64,000 nucleotides of DNA from Parvularcula sp. LCG005 (GTDB lineage: Bacteria > Pseudomonadota > Alphaproteobacteria > Caulobacterales > Parvularculaceae), in the NCBI RefSeq assembly GCF_032930845.1, contig NZ_CP136758.1, positions 1,255,001-1,319,000 on the forward strand. The letters run 5' to 3'. The stretch's first letter is position 1, and every line of letters begins with the position of its first letter. Under the pieces are notes generated by a model that did no database searches, had not been told where the DNA came from, and saw only the letters and a list, made by a program, of their open reading frames with translations. A program made the position numbers and the translations under genes. Of this stretch, positions 32,726 to 40,801 are shown piece by piece.

Positions 32726-33039
32726 GCAATAATATCCGGTAGCAACTCATCGTGAAGTTTGGTGATTTCGTCCTTCAGGGCGAGTTTCTTTTTCTTCAGG
32801 CGCTGAATCGTGAGGCGATCATAGGGCATGCGCTCTTCCAGCGTGTCGATGGCGTGGTCGAGGTCACGATGCTCCTGTTCCATGCGCGCCAATTTGTGGC
32901 GGAGGGCCTCGTCATTGGCACCTTCCATCTGCTGTTTCTTGGCATTAGGGGCATTGCCGTGGTCAGCCTGACCGGATTTCCCTGCATCGCCATCAATGCT
33001 GACAAGCGTCGGTTTTTTAGGCTTGTCGTCGTCGGTCAC
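32722..33039 (-). CDS. YdcH/DUF465-like protein, long form
   Basis: 105 residues. After a hydrophilic N-terminal half (residues 1-45) comes a coiled-coil hairpin with the DUF465 pattern RLKKKKLALKDEITKL. A paralogue of 60 residues is encoded at 34349-34531. The GTG start at 33039 overlaps the upstream stop as GTGA and has GGAG eight bases before it. Function unknown. Confidence 0.75.
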   Translation of the reverse strand: MTDDDKPKKPTLVSIDGDAGKSGQADHGNAPNAKKQQMEGANDEALRHKLARMEQEHRDLDHAIDTLEERMPYDRLTIQRLKKKKLALKDEITKLHDELLPDIIA

Positions 33040-33605
33040 GCATTTTTCTCCATGCTGGCGATGTCCCAAATCATATCGAACAGTCTTTGGGGTGCTTCGT
33101 CGCCGAGGTCATCGGCTAAGATGATCGGATTTTCAAGGCGATCGGCACAAACGCCAAAATAACGCCGGGCGGTTTCCGCAACGTTTCCATTTTCGCTTGT
33201 GCCGCTGCGGTCGGCGGTGAAACCGGCCAGCCGGGATTGGACCAGCTTCTCTCCCTCAAGCTCGACCATCAGAACGCGGCGGCGCAAGCCATGCAGTTCC
33301 TCTGTCCGGAACCCCGCCTTCGGGACAGTCAAAAAGCGCCGGATCTCCCGCAATTGCCGCACAGTATGAGCCTGCATGTCCGCGACGCTTTCCAGAATAT
33401 CATGCACGTCGTCATTGCTGAGACTGTAGCCCCGAAGGGCGCTCCACATCGTCCAGAGGACATTGTTGACGTTATAGCCGTAGCGGTCCTGGAGCAGGAG
33501 CAGCGGGGCTTTCACGCCTTCACGCTCGTAGACGTCGATCGACCAATTCCAGAAATCCTCTGCCGCGCCTTCCAGCTTGATTCCCGTCATTTCCGAGCTG
33601 GTCAC
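33036..33605 (-). CDS. TIGR02444 family protein
   Basis: 189 residues, all-helical and soluble. The N-terminal FWNWSIDVYEREGVKAPLLL followed by LQDRYGYNVNNVLW is the hallmark of the TIGR02444/DUF2390 family, whose function is unknown. GTG at 33605 overlaps the ubiX stop as GTGA; an ATG at 33590 is an alternative start that loses only five residues. It is coupled on both sides. Confidence 0.8.
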   Translation of the reverse strand: MTSSEMTGIKLEGAAEDFWNWSIDVYEREGVKAPLLLLQDRYGYNVNNVLWTMWSALRGYSLSNDDVHDILESVADMQAHTVRQLREIRRFLTVPKAGFRTEELHGLRRRVLMVELEGEKLVQSRLAGFTADRSGTSENGNVAETARRYFGVCADRLENPIILADDLGDEAPQRLFDMIWDIASMEKNA

Positions 33606-34201
33606 GGGCGTCGCCCTTTCTCAAGATCTTCCCCCCAGCGCCGTGTCAGCGGACTGTCGAGACCGATCAGGTCTAGGCAGCGCGCGACCGACTGGTCGAC
33701 CATATCCTCGACCGTCGACGGCTCGGCGTAGAAGGCGGGCAGGGGCGGCGCGATGATGGCGCCCATTTCGGCAAGGGCCGTCATGGTGCGAAGGTGGCCC
33801 AGATGAAACGGTGTCTCGCGCACCATCAGGACGAGTGGGCGACGTTCCTTCAGGCAGACATCGGCCGCGCGTGTCAGGAGTGTCGATGTGACACCTGTTG
33901 CAATCTCCGACATGGTTTTGATCGAGCACGGAGCAACGATCATGCCGCGGGTCTTGAACGACCCCGATGCGATCGGCGCCCCCACATCCGTTGCGCTATA
34001 CTCATGATCTGCAGGGCCGAACCGGGCGTCCTGACCATGTTCATAGGCGAGCGTCAGGCGCGCTGATTTCGACACGACAAGATGCGTTTCGATTTGCAGC
34101 TGTGCCAATTGCTTCATTAACGATAGCGCATATAATGCACCGGACGCACCCGATACGCCGACGATCACACGTTCGGTCTTTTTTGGTGTTTTTTCAGTCA
34201 T
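33602..34201 (-). CDS. ubiX: Flavin prenyltransferase UbiX
   Basis: 199-residue enzyme that prenylates FMN to supply the cofactor for UbiD decarboxylase in ubiquinone synthesis. The N-terminal IVGVSGASGALYALSLM binds FMN; VVSKSA, APCSIKTMSEIATGV and ERRPLVLMVRETPF are family motifs. GAGGGAAC lies before the ATG. It heads a five-gene operon with overlapping stop/start codons down to ppiB. No ubiD gene is here. Confidence 0.94.
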   Translation of the reverse strand: MTEKTPKKTERVIVGVSGASGALYALSLMKQLAQLQIETHLVVSKSARLTLAYEHGQDARFGPADHEYSATDVGAPIASGSFKTRGMIVAPCSIKTMSEIATGVTSTLLTRAADVCLKERRPLVLMVRETPFHLGHLRTMTALAEMGAIIAPPLPAFYAEPSTVEDMVDQSVARCLDLIGLDSPLTRRWGEDLEKGRRP

Positions 34202-34348
34202 TTAGTTCCCTCGACGTGTAACGCCATATGATATTGGGCGACAGACCGGAACACCAGAATTTAGCAGCGAATTAACCATTTTTCTGATGACTTCGGCAAT
34301 AGATCGGTGTTCAGATATAGGGGTCTTCAACACGAAAAGGAGAGTCCC

Positions 34349-34531
34349 ATGACAATCGAAGCCCGTTTGAATAGCCTCGGACAACGTCACAAGGACCTCG
34401 ATGCTCTTATTGCCCAAGAAATACAGAGACCGTATGCGGACGACATTAAAGTCCATTATTTGAAGCGACGAAAGCTAGCAATCAAGGATGAGATGGCGGC
34501 GTTGACGACGGACCGCAAATCTGAAAACTGA
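34349..34531 (+). CDS. YdcH/DUF465-like small protein
   Basis: 60 residues forming a predicted helical hairpin: MTIEARLNSLGQRHKDLD, then YLKRRKLAIKDEM. It is clearly a paralogue of the C-terminal half of the protein at 32722-33039. AAAGGAGAG precedes the ATG. It diverges from ubiX and is followed by a terminator, so it is a single-gene unit. Confidence 0.85.
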   Translation: MTIEARLNSLGQRHKDLDALIAQEIQRPYADDIKVHYLKRRKLAIKDEMAALTTDRKSEN

Positions 34532-34550
34532 CATTGATTGTACAAAGAAG

Positions 34551-34579
34551 AAAAGCCCCGGCACGATCCGGGGCTTTTA
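34551..34579 (+). terminator. Terminator after the small YdcH gene
   Basis: Stem AGCCCCGG (34554-34561) and CCGGGGCT (34568-34575) with a short loop and TTTT tail; AAAA precedes. Strong Rho-independent terminator. Confidence 0.9.
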
Positions 34580-34617
34580 TATTTCATCCGACGGGATGAA
34601 GACGGGTTGGGGTATTT

Positions 34618-35424
34618 ATGGTTGGACGTGTCATCCTGGTCACGGGGGCCGCTACAGGCATTGGACGGGCGGCGGCTTTGCGCTTCGCCCGGGGAAAGTC
34701 GAAACTGGTCCTTGCGGACCGCGATTCTGATCGCGGCAAGGCCCTGCGCGACGAAATCAACGGCGCCGGCGGCACTGCGACGTTTATTGAAGCGCATCTT
34801 CACAAGAAAATCAGTGTGCACAATGTGGTGGCCGAGGCGCTGGACACCTACGGTGCCATTCATGTTCTGGCGAATTGCTCGACTTTCTTTCACCCATCAC
34901 CCCTGATGGAGTCGACTGAAGAAGACTATGACAAAGTCTTCGACCTGAATGTCCGCTCGACATTTCTTCTCAATCGCGCGGTGGCCAAGGAAATCATCAA
35001 GCAAAGCGGCGCGACATCAGACGGCGGGGTCGATACCGCCAAATCATCCGCCATTGTCAATGTCATCTCCAACGAGGCTGTGACGGCGTCTGCCGATCAT
35101 GCGCTGTTCGCCGCCACGCAAGGCGCGATCATGCAGCTGACCAAGGCGGTGGCGCTGACGCTTTCTCCCTATGGCGCCAGGGCCAATGCGGTCGGCGTTT
35201 CGGCGATCAAGTCGGAAATCGATGATGTCGAACTGACAAGTCGGGAGATGCGGCAGGATGTGATCGATTCAACGCCGCTGGCGCGGCGGGGCGAGCCCGA
35301 GGAGGCCGCCGCTGCCGTCTATTTCCTGTGCCAGCCCGATGCATCCTTCATCACCGGCCAGACCATCTTCGTCGATGGCGGGCAGATGGCGCAGTATCGT
35401 CGCCCGACACCGTCAAAGGATTAG
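34618..35424 (+). CDS. SDR-family protein lacking the catalytic Tyr and Lys
   Basis: 268 residues with a short-chain dehydrogenase fold. The NAD(P)-binding TGAATGIG is at residues 9-16, LADRD follows beta-2, and the end [10 protein letters not shown] is typical. Ser151 (NVISNEA) is in the catalytic position, but the Tyr-x-x-x-Lys pair reads Phe164-Ala-Ala-Thr-Gln168. The spacings (13 and 4 residues) are exactly those of active SDRs, so the alignment is firm. The protein may bind cofactor without oxidoreductase activity, or use another chemistry. TTGGGG precedes the start. Confidence 0.85.
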   Translation: MVGRVILVTGAATGIGRAAALRFARGKSKLVLADRDSDRGKALRDEINGAGGTATFIEAHLHKKISVHNVVAEALDTYGAIHVLANCSTFFHPSPLMESTEEDYDKVFDLNVRSTFLLNRAVAKEIIKQSGATSDGGVDTAKSSAIVNVISNEAVTASADHALFAATQGAIMQLTKAVALTLSPYGARANAVGVSAIKSEIDDVELTSREMRQDVIDSTPLARRGEPEEAAAAVYFLCQPDASFITGQTIFVDGGQMAQYRRPTPSKD

Positions 35425-35553
35425 GTCAGGGAACGCAGCCGGACCCTTCTGCGTTGATACGGGGATGTGCACCGGACAGGGGCTGCGGGCCATTGCAGCG
35501 ACACCCGATTTGCGCGAGAAACTGTTAACTAAACCTCGGGAGAGCTGCCCCTC

Positions 35554-36384
35554 ATGCTATCGTTTCGTAACGCCGTCACTCGCCGCGCCGCCGTAGGGCT
35601 CTTCGCGCTGTCCACCGTCGCTGGCTTGGCCAGCTGTGCCTATAACGATGAACTGGGACGCAGCCAGCTCCTGTTTGCCGGGGGTGCCCAGCTGACGCAG
35701 GCGGCAGCATCAGCCTGGAACGACCTGAAACAGCAGGAAAAAATCTCTCGGGATACGCGCTACACATCGCGGCTGAACCGCGTAGCGCCCAAGATCATCA
35801 CGGCGGCCGGCGGCAATCCCGCCGAGTGGGAATATGTCGTCTTTGACAGCAAGGAGCTGAACGCCTTCGCGCTGCCGGGCGGCAAAATTGGCGTCTATAC
35901 CGGCATCATGGATATCATGAAAAACGACGCGCAGCTCGCGGCGGTCGTTGGCCATGAAGTCGCTCATGTGAACTACAATCATAGCGCTGAGCGCCAGAGC
36001 CAGGCCACGATTGCACAGGTGGGCCTCCTTGGAGCGCAGGTCGTCGGGGCAAGCCAGTGCTCGGGTGCCGAAACCCGCGCCGAGGCAGAAGCGTGCCAGC
36101 AAACCGCCGGTCAGTGGGTGCAGATTTTGGGGATCGGCGCAATGTACGGCGCCATTCTTCCCTATTCACGGACCCATGAGCTCGAGGCCGACAGTGGCGG
36201 CGTGAGGTACATGGCCGCTGCGGGATATGATCCGCGTGAAGCCATCAATTTCTGGCAGGGCATGGCTGCAGCCACGGCGAATTCTGGCCGCCCGCCGGAA
36301 TTTGCCTCTACGCACCCTGCGACCGATACCCGGATCCAAAATCTGAAAGCTGAAGTTCAGCGGCTGGGCTACTCCGTCAACTGA
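35554..36384 (+). CDS. M48-family metalloprotease, lipoprotein
   Basis: 276 residues. The signal sequence ends in a lipobox (LASC, near residues 25-28), so the protein is likely anchored in the envelope. HEVAH (134-138) gives two zinc ligands, and HELEADSGG (about 208) the third. The M48 pattern NAFALPGGKIGVYTG is present. It resembles small BepA/LoiP-type periplasmic proteases for outer-membrane quality control. GGGAG precedes the ATG. Confidence 0.9.
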   Translation: MLSFRNAVTRRAAVGLFALSTVAGLASCAYNDELGRSQLLFAGGAQLTQAAASAWNDLKQQEKISRDTRYTSRLNRVAPKIITAAGGNPAEWEYVVFDSKELNAFALPGGKIGVYTGIMDIMKNDAQLAAVVGHEVAHVNYNHSAERQSQATIAQVGLLGAQVVGASQCSGAETRAEAEACQQTAGQWVQILGIGAMYGAILPYSRTHELEADSGGVRYMAAAGYDPREAINFWQGMAAATANSGRPPEFASTHPATDTRIQNLKAEVQRLGYSVN

Positions 36385-36479
36385 TCAGGACCTTGCCCTG
36401 CGATCATTGAGATTGCAGGGCAACGCGCCATATCCCGATCAGTCTTGCTCGCCTGCTTTGGCGAGATAAAGGAGAAGCC

Positions 36480-37556
36480 ATGAGCGAAATTCGAACGACC
36501 ACAGGACGCGGCCAACGCTATGACAGCGTGCTCGACACTGTTGGTAACACCCCGGTCATCCGCATCAACCGCCTTGCGCCTGAGGGCGTAAACCTGTTCG
36601 TGAAAGCCGAATATTTTAATCCGGCTTCATCGGTCAAAGATCGGTTGGCCTTGGCAATTATCGAAGATGCTGAGCGGTCGGGGAAACTCAAACCCGGTCA
36701 GACAGTGGTTGAGGCCACTTCGGGGAACACGGGCATTGGATTGGCCATGGTTTGCGCCGCCAAGGGCTATCCGCTCGTGATCACGATGGTCGAGACCTTC
36801 TCCATCGAGCGCCGGAAACTGATGCGCTATCTCGGCGCCAAGGTCGTGCTGACACCAAAGGCCGACAAGGGCCTTGGGATGTATAAAAAGGCGCAGGAAC
36901 TGGCCGAGAAAAATGGCTGGTTCTATGCGCGGCAGTTCGAAAATACGGCGAACCCCGACATTCACGAGACCACAACCGGCCGCGAAATTATTGGTGATTT
37001 CGCCGATTCAAAACTCGATTATTGGGTGACCGGTTTTGGCACTGGCGGCACGGTCACGGGCGTGGCGCGCGTACTGCGCCGGGAAAGTCCCGATACCAAG
37101 ATCATTTTGTCAGAGCCTGAACAGGCACAGATGTTGGCAAGCGGTCACGAACAGCCGCGCGAAGCCGATGGCGGTCCGGCCAAAAGCCATGACGCCTGGC
37201 AGCCGCATCCTATTCAGGGATGGAGCCCGGACTTCATTCCGCTGGTGTTGGAAGAGGCCCGCCGCGAAAAGCTGTTCGACGAATTAATTCCCGTCACGGG
37301 CCCAGATGGCATGAAGTGGGCTCACGCCCTTGCGGCCAAAGAAGGGATTCTTACCGGCATTTCCGGCGGGTCGACTTTTGCCATAGCGATGAAAGTGGCC
37401 GAAAAAGCGCCCAAGGGCTCAAACATCCTGTGCATGTTGCCCGATACGGGCGAACGGTACCTGTCGACACCGCTATTCGAAGCGATCGCAACGGATATGT
37501 CGGACGACGAAAAGGCGCTTGCCGCCACAACGCCAGGCTACCTCGTCACGCCCTGA
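36480..37556 (+). CDS. cysK: Cysteine synthase A
   Basis: 358-residue PLP enzyme making cysteine from O-acetylserine and sulfide. PLP lysine motif NPASSVKDRLA, TSGNTGIGLAM (substrate loop) and GFGTGGTVTGVARVL (phosphate loop) are intact. It is longer than the usual ~310-325 residues through an insert of about 20 residues near SGHEQPREADGGPAKSHDAW and a C-terminal extension. AAGGAGAAG precedes the ATG. Confidence 0.95.
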   Translation: MSEIRTTTGRGQRYDSVLDTVGNTPVIRINRLAPEGVNLFVKAEYFNPASSVKDRLALAIIEDAERSGKLKPGQTVVEATSGNTGIGLAMVCAAKGYPLVITMVETFSIERRKLMRYLGAKVVLTPKADKGLGMYKKAQELAEKNGWFYARQFENTANPDIHETTTGREIIGDFADSKLDYWVTGFGTGGTVTGVARVLRRESPDTKIILSEPEQAQMLASGHEQPREADGGPAKSHDAWQPHPIQGWSPDFIPLVLEEARREKLFDELIPVTGPDGMKWAHALAAKEGILTGISGGSTFAIAMKVAEKAPKGSNILCMLPDTGERYLSTPLFEAIATDMSDDEKALAATTPGYLVTP

Positions 37557-37595
37557 AACGGCTTAAAAGCGCCTTGGCGTGGACACCATCCATCA

Positions 37596-37638
37596 CCGGG
37601 CGACAGGGAAGAAAATTGACAATTTCCCTGTTGCCCGG
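37596..37638. other. Long hairpin between cysK and tRNA-His
   Basis: Arms CCGGGCGACAGGGAA (37596-37610) and TTTCCCTGTTGCCCGG (37623-37638) pair over about 15 bp with a single G-T wobble and a 12-base AT-rich loop. No T tract follows, so it is not a standard terminator. It may end cysK transcripts with help or stabilise the RNA end. Confidence 0.6.
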
Positions 37639-37691
37639 CCGTTCAGTCTGGTGCATATGCAGACCCCTTAGCGACATCGTCGCCCTATAGT

Positions 37692-37768
37692 GCCGCCTTA
37701 GCTCAGTTGGTTAGAGCGCCGGTTTGTGGAACCGGAGGTCCTTGGTTCGAGACCAAGAGGCGGTACCA
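37692..37768 (+). tRNA. tRNA-His (GTG)
   Basis: Cloverleaf with acceptor GCCGCCT/AGGCGGT, D-loop AGCTCAGTTGGTTAGAGC, anticodon stem CCGGT/ACCGG around TTGTGGA (anticodon GTG at 37726-37728), T arm with GGTTCGA, and encoded CCA at the end. The base before G1 is T and the discriminator is A73, so the usual G-1:C73 pair of tRNA-His is not encoded. This loss is known from a group of Alphaproteobacteria. Confidence 0.95.
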
Positions 37769-37851
37769 TTTCCCACCGCTTTATTGTTTTTCGTGTTTCG
37801 GTGCCGCATGATTGTGGGCGGACCGGTCGTCACAGGCAAAAGGGCTCGTGC

Positions 37852-38595
37852 ATGTCTGTAAGCGCCGACATCACGCTGGGCATCTTGCCATCATCACAGG
37901 GCCAGCCCCCCCTGCCAGACCCGTTGGTGTGGCTGACGCGCAAAGAACAGGAACGCTACGCGACCTATCGCGTTGAGGCCGCCCGTCATCAGTTTCTCGC
38001 CGCGCGTGTCCTTTTGAAAACGATGGTCGGTGACATTTGTGGGACGTCTGCGCCCAATGTGTTGATCCAGACGGACGATAATGGACGCCCCTTCCTGATG
38101 GATCTTCCAGGCCAGATCAGTATCTCTCATTGTCCTGAGTATATCGCGGTGGCGTATGCTGAACGCTTGGCCGTCGGGATCGATGTTGAACGTCAATCTG
38201 ACGCGACCCTGATCACGGACATCGCCGCACAGATCATGACGCCTGCGGAGCAAAACACTTTGCAGGAGACGACGGATCCTCTTGCTTATTTTCAGCGTGT
38301 GTGGACCGCAAAAGAGGCCGCGCTGAAATGTGCCGGGACAGGGTTCCTGACCGACCCAAAGCGTTTTGCGACGGACATTTATCCTGACCATGCGATGGTC
38401 CAGGGGATCCTCACAACCGGCGAGGTGGGCGCCTACCATGTGCGTCACCGCGACCTGGAAGGCGGCGCGATGCTGGCGGTGGCGGTCGAGGAGAAACGCC
38501 GCGCATCGGCACGCGTCACCGTTCGGCATTATCACTGGCTCAACGTCGCCGACGGTGGCCAGATGGTTGCGGTGGCGAACGAAGATCAGTTCTGA
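37852..38595 (+). CDS. 4'-phosphopantetheinyl transferase (Sfp type)
   Basis: 247 residues. Family motifs: ISISHCPEYIAVAYA, VGIDVERQ (Mg2+ and CoA site) and the helix FQRVWTAKEAALKCAGTGF. It transfers phosphopantetheine from CoA to carrier proteins of lipid or secondary metabolite synthases. No such synthase is nearby, so the partner may be elsewhere. The start at 37852 has AAAGGG upstream; the frame is open further up through the tRNA, which is not coding. Confidence 0.9.
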   Translation: MSVSADITLGILPSSQGQPPLPDPLVWLTRKEQERYATYRVEAARHQFLAARVLLKTMVGDICGTSAPNVLIQTDDNGRPFLMDLPGQISISHCPEYIAVAYAERLAVGIDVERQSDATLITDIAAQIMTPAEQNTLQETTDPLAYFQRVWTAKEAALKCAGTGFLTDPKRFATDIYPDHAMVQGILTTGEVGAYHVRHRDLEGGAMLAVAVEEKRRASARVTVRHYHWLNVADGGQMVAVANEDQF

Positions 38596-38729
38596 TTTCA
38601 CGCCAGGCCGCAGCGAGGGCCTGTGGGCGTTGGTGAGTCTAACTGCCCGGGGCAAAGAAGTGCCGAATTGGAACGCGGCTGCGAACGTCGTAGGCTAGGC
38701 TCGAAACGACCTCGAGCACGGAGATTCTG

Positions 38730-39515
38730 ATGCTGTTCACCTCAATCGCCCTAGCGGCCGGTGCAATCCTGTCGCCGATGGAGCCAAGCGTCGCGCCACC
38801 GGCGCGAATCATCATCGCGGGAGACTCAACGGCTGCTGACTATGCGCCGGAGAGGGCACCGCAGACAGGGTGGGGCCAGGCACTACGATATTTCGCGCCT
38901 GAGGGGACCGAGATCCTCAACCTGGCCGCCAATGGAAGAAGCACGAAAAGTTATCGCGACGAGGGCCGTTGGGCGGCACTCCTCAATGAGGTGCAGGAGG
39001 GTGATACCGTCCTCATCAGCTTTGGTCACAACGATCAGCGTGACGATGCGCCAGAGCGGTATGCCGCCGCGGACGGCGCCTTTCGTGAGAATTTGGTCGC
39101 CTTTGCGACAGAGGTTCAGGCGCGCGGGGGGCGACCCATCATTCTGTCATCAGCGGCCCGGCGGCTGTGGGAAGGACCGGCCATGGTGGAGACCCACGGC
39201 CTGTACCGAGTGAATGCCGAGCGCGCAGCGGGGGAGGCCGGCGCGCGCTACATCGACCTGGCGCAACTCTCGCTCAGCTATTTTGAGACCATCGGGCGGG
39301 ACGAAACCAAGGCCGACTTCCTGTGGCTGCCACCGGACCCTAGCCATGTACGATTCCCGGAAGGGGTCGAAGACAACACGCACTTTTCATTTCTCGGGGC
39401 GTGCGGCGTGGCCCTGATTGTCGCGCGTGAACTGAACCTGATAGCAGAGCCGGGAGAGACCGAAGGTTTGCGGCCCATGCCGGTCGAAGCCTGCGCGGCT
39501 GAACTCTCTCAATAG
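38730..39515 (+). CDS. SGNH/GDSL esterase, rhamnogalacturonan acetylesterase-like
   Basis: 261 residues with an N-terminal signal-like stretch. SGNH blocks: IIAGDSTAADY (nucleophile Ser), NLAANGRSTKSY (Gly), SFGHNDQRDD (Asn) and EDNTHFSFLGACGVA (Asp-x-x-His). The spacing and sequence resemble rhamnogalacturonan acetylesterases of the CE12 type, which remove acetyl groups from pectin. It precedes a lipoprotein aldose epimerase by 93 bases on the same strand, consistent with a carbohydrate role. Confidence 0.83.
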   Translation: MLFTSIALAAGAILSPMEPSVAPPARIIIAGDSTAADYAPERAPQTGWGQALRYFAPEGTEILNLAANGRSTKSYRDEGRWAALLNEVQEGDTVLISFGHNDQRDDAPERYAAADGAFRENLVAFATEVQARGGRPIILSSAARRLWEGPAMVETHGLYRVNAERAAGEAGARYIDLAQLSLSYFETIGRDETKADFLWLPPDPSHVRFPEGVEDNTHFSFLGACGVALIVARELNLIAEPGETEGLRPMPVEACAAELSQ

Positions 39516-39608
39516 CGTTGATAGCGGACGGGGCTGCGGACGCACGTCAAACCCGCTATGAAGGTCGTCAACTATCACAACAAAGATAAGCAAACAGGGA
39601 CGGTGCCT

Positions 39609-40784
39609 ATGACCTTCTATCGGACATTGATGATTGCGAGCGCCCTTATGGGCCTGACGGCCTGTGGTGGTGAGCCGTCGGCCGACAACGACAAGGTCGA
39701 GGACGCTGCCACACAAGAGCAGGGCAATGGCTCGATAGCCGCGGAGTCTTTCGGCACCACTGCGTCGGGTCAGGAAACGACGCTCATCACCCTCACCAAC
39801 GCCAATGGTCTGAGTGTTTCAGCCACCGATTACGGGGCTACGATCATCTCCATCATGGTACCGGACCGGGGTGGTCAACTGGCCAATGTCAATCTGAATG
39901 TGGACGATCTGGCAGGATATGAGGCGGGTGCGTCCTATTTCGGTGCTGTTGCTGGGCGATATGCAGGGCGCATTGGCGGGGCTCAATTCACACTCGACGG
40001 GATAACATATCAGTTGCCTGAGAATGGCGGTGGCAACACGCTGCACAGCGGTCCTGACGGCTACAATCAGATGATGTGGCAGAGCGAAACTGCCATGACC
40101 GATGCGGGGCCGTCGGTGACATTTTCACGTCTCAGTCCTGCAGGAGAGCAAGGGTTTCCCGGCAATCTAGAGGTATCGGTGACCTATACGCTGACTGACG
40201 AGAATGCTCTGAATATCGACTACCAGGCCACGACCGATGCAGCCACGCCGATCAATCTGACGCAGCACGCCTATTTCAACCTGAATGGCGGAAAGGGTGA
40301 TGTCCTCGATCATCTGCTCACGGTCAATGCCGACGCCATTCTCGCGCTCGGGGATGATCTTATCCCCACCGGAAACTATCTGGCGGTGGACGACACACCG
40401 TTCGATTTCCGAACGGCGACGGCCGTAGGCGATCGTGTCGATGCAGATCACGAAGAAATTGTTCGCGGCAACGGGTATGACCACAACTGGGTCCTGAACA
40501 AGGAAGACGGGGCGCTTGCTCTCGCCGCGGTGCTGACGGACCCCAAATCGGGTCGGCGCATGGAAACCTGGACAACCGAACCTGGGCTCCAGATCTATAC
40601 GGGCAATTGGCTCGATGGCAGCCTGAGACGGGGTGCACTGTCTTTCACGAAACGCACAGGCATTTGCCTTGAGACCCAGCACTTCCCCAACAGTCCGAAT
40701 GAGCCGGGCTTCCCGTCGACTATTCTTCGGCCCGGTGAGGTTTTCACCTCCACGACAAGCTACCGCTTCTCAACGGTCGAATAG
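39609..40784 (+). CDS. galM: Aldose 1-epimerase, lipoprotein form
   Basis: 391 residues. The signal ends LMGLTACGGE, a clear lipobox, so this epimerase is outside the cytosol, which is unusual for GalM-type enzymes. The catalytic His (LTQHAYFNLNGG) and Glu (GICLETQHFPNSPNEPGFP) are kept. It interconverts alpha and beta anomers of hexoses such as galactose. The start at 39609 is chosen by the signal peptide. A second, cytosolic paralogue lies at 53486-54610. Confidence 0.92.
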   Translation: MTFYRTLMIASALMGLTACGGEPSADNDKVEDAATQEQGNGSIAAESFGTTASGQETTLITLTNANGLSVSATDYGATIISIMVPDRGGQLANVNLNVDDLAGYEAGASYFGAVAGRYAGRIGGAQFTLDGITYQLPENGGGNTLHSGPDGYNQMMWQSETAMTDAGPSVTFSRLSPAGEQGFPGNLEVSVTYTLTDENALNIDYQATTDAATPINLTQHAYFNLNGGKGDVLDHLLTVNADAILALGDDLIPTGNYLAVDDTPFDFRTATAVGDRVDADHEEIVRGNGYDHNWVLNKEDGALALAAVLTDPKSGRRMETWTTEPGLQIYTGNWLDGSLRRGALSFTKRTGICLETQHFPNSPNEPGFPSTILRPGEVFTSTTSYRFSTVE

Positions 40785-40801
40785 GCCGGAGAGGGGGAGG
40801 C

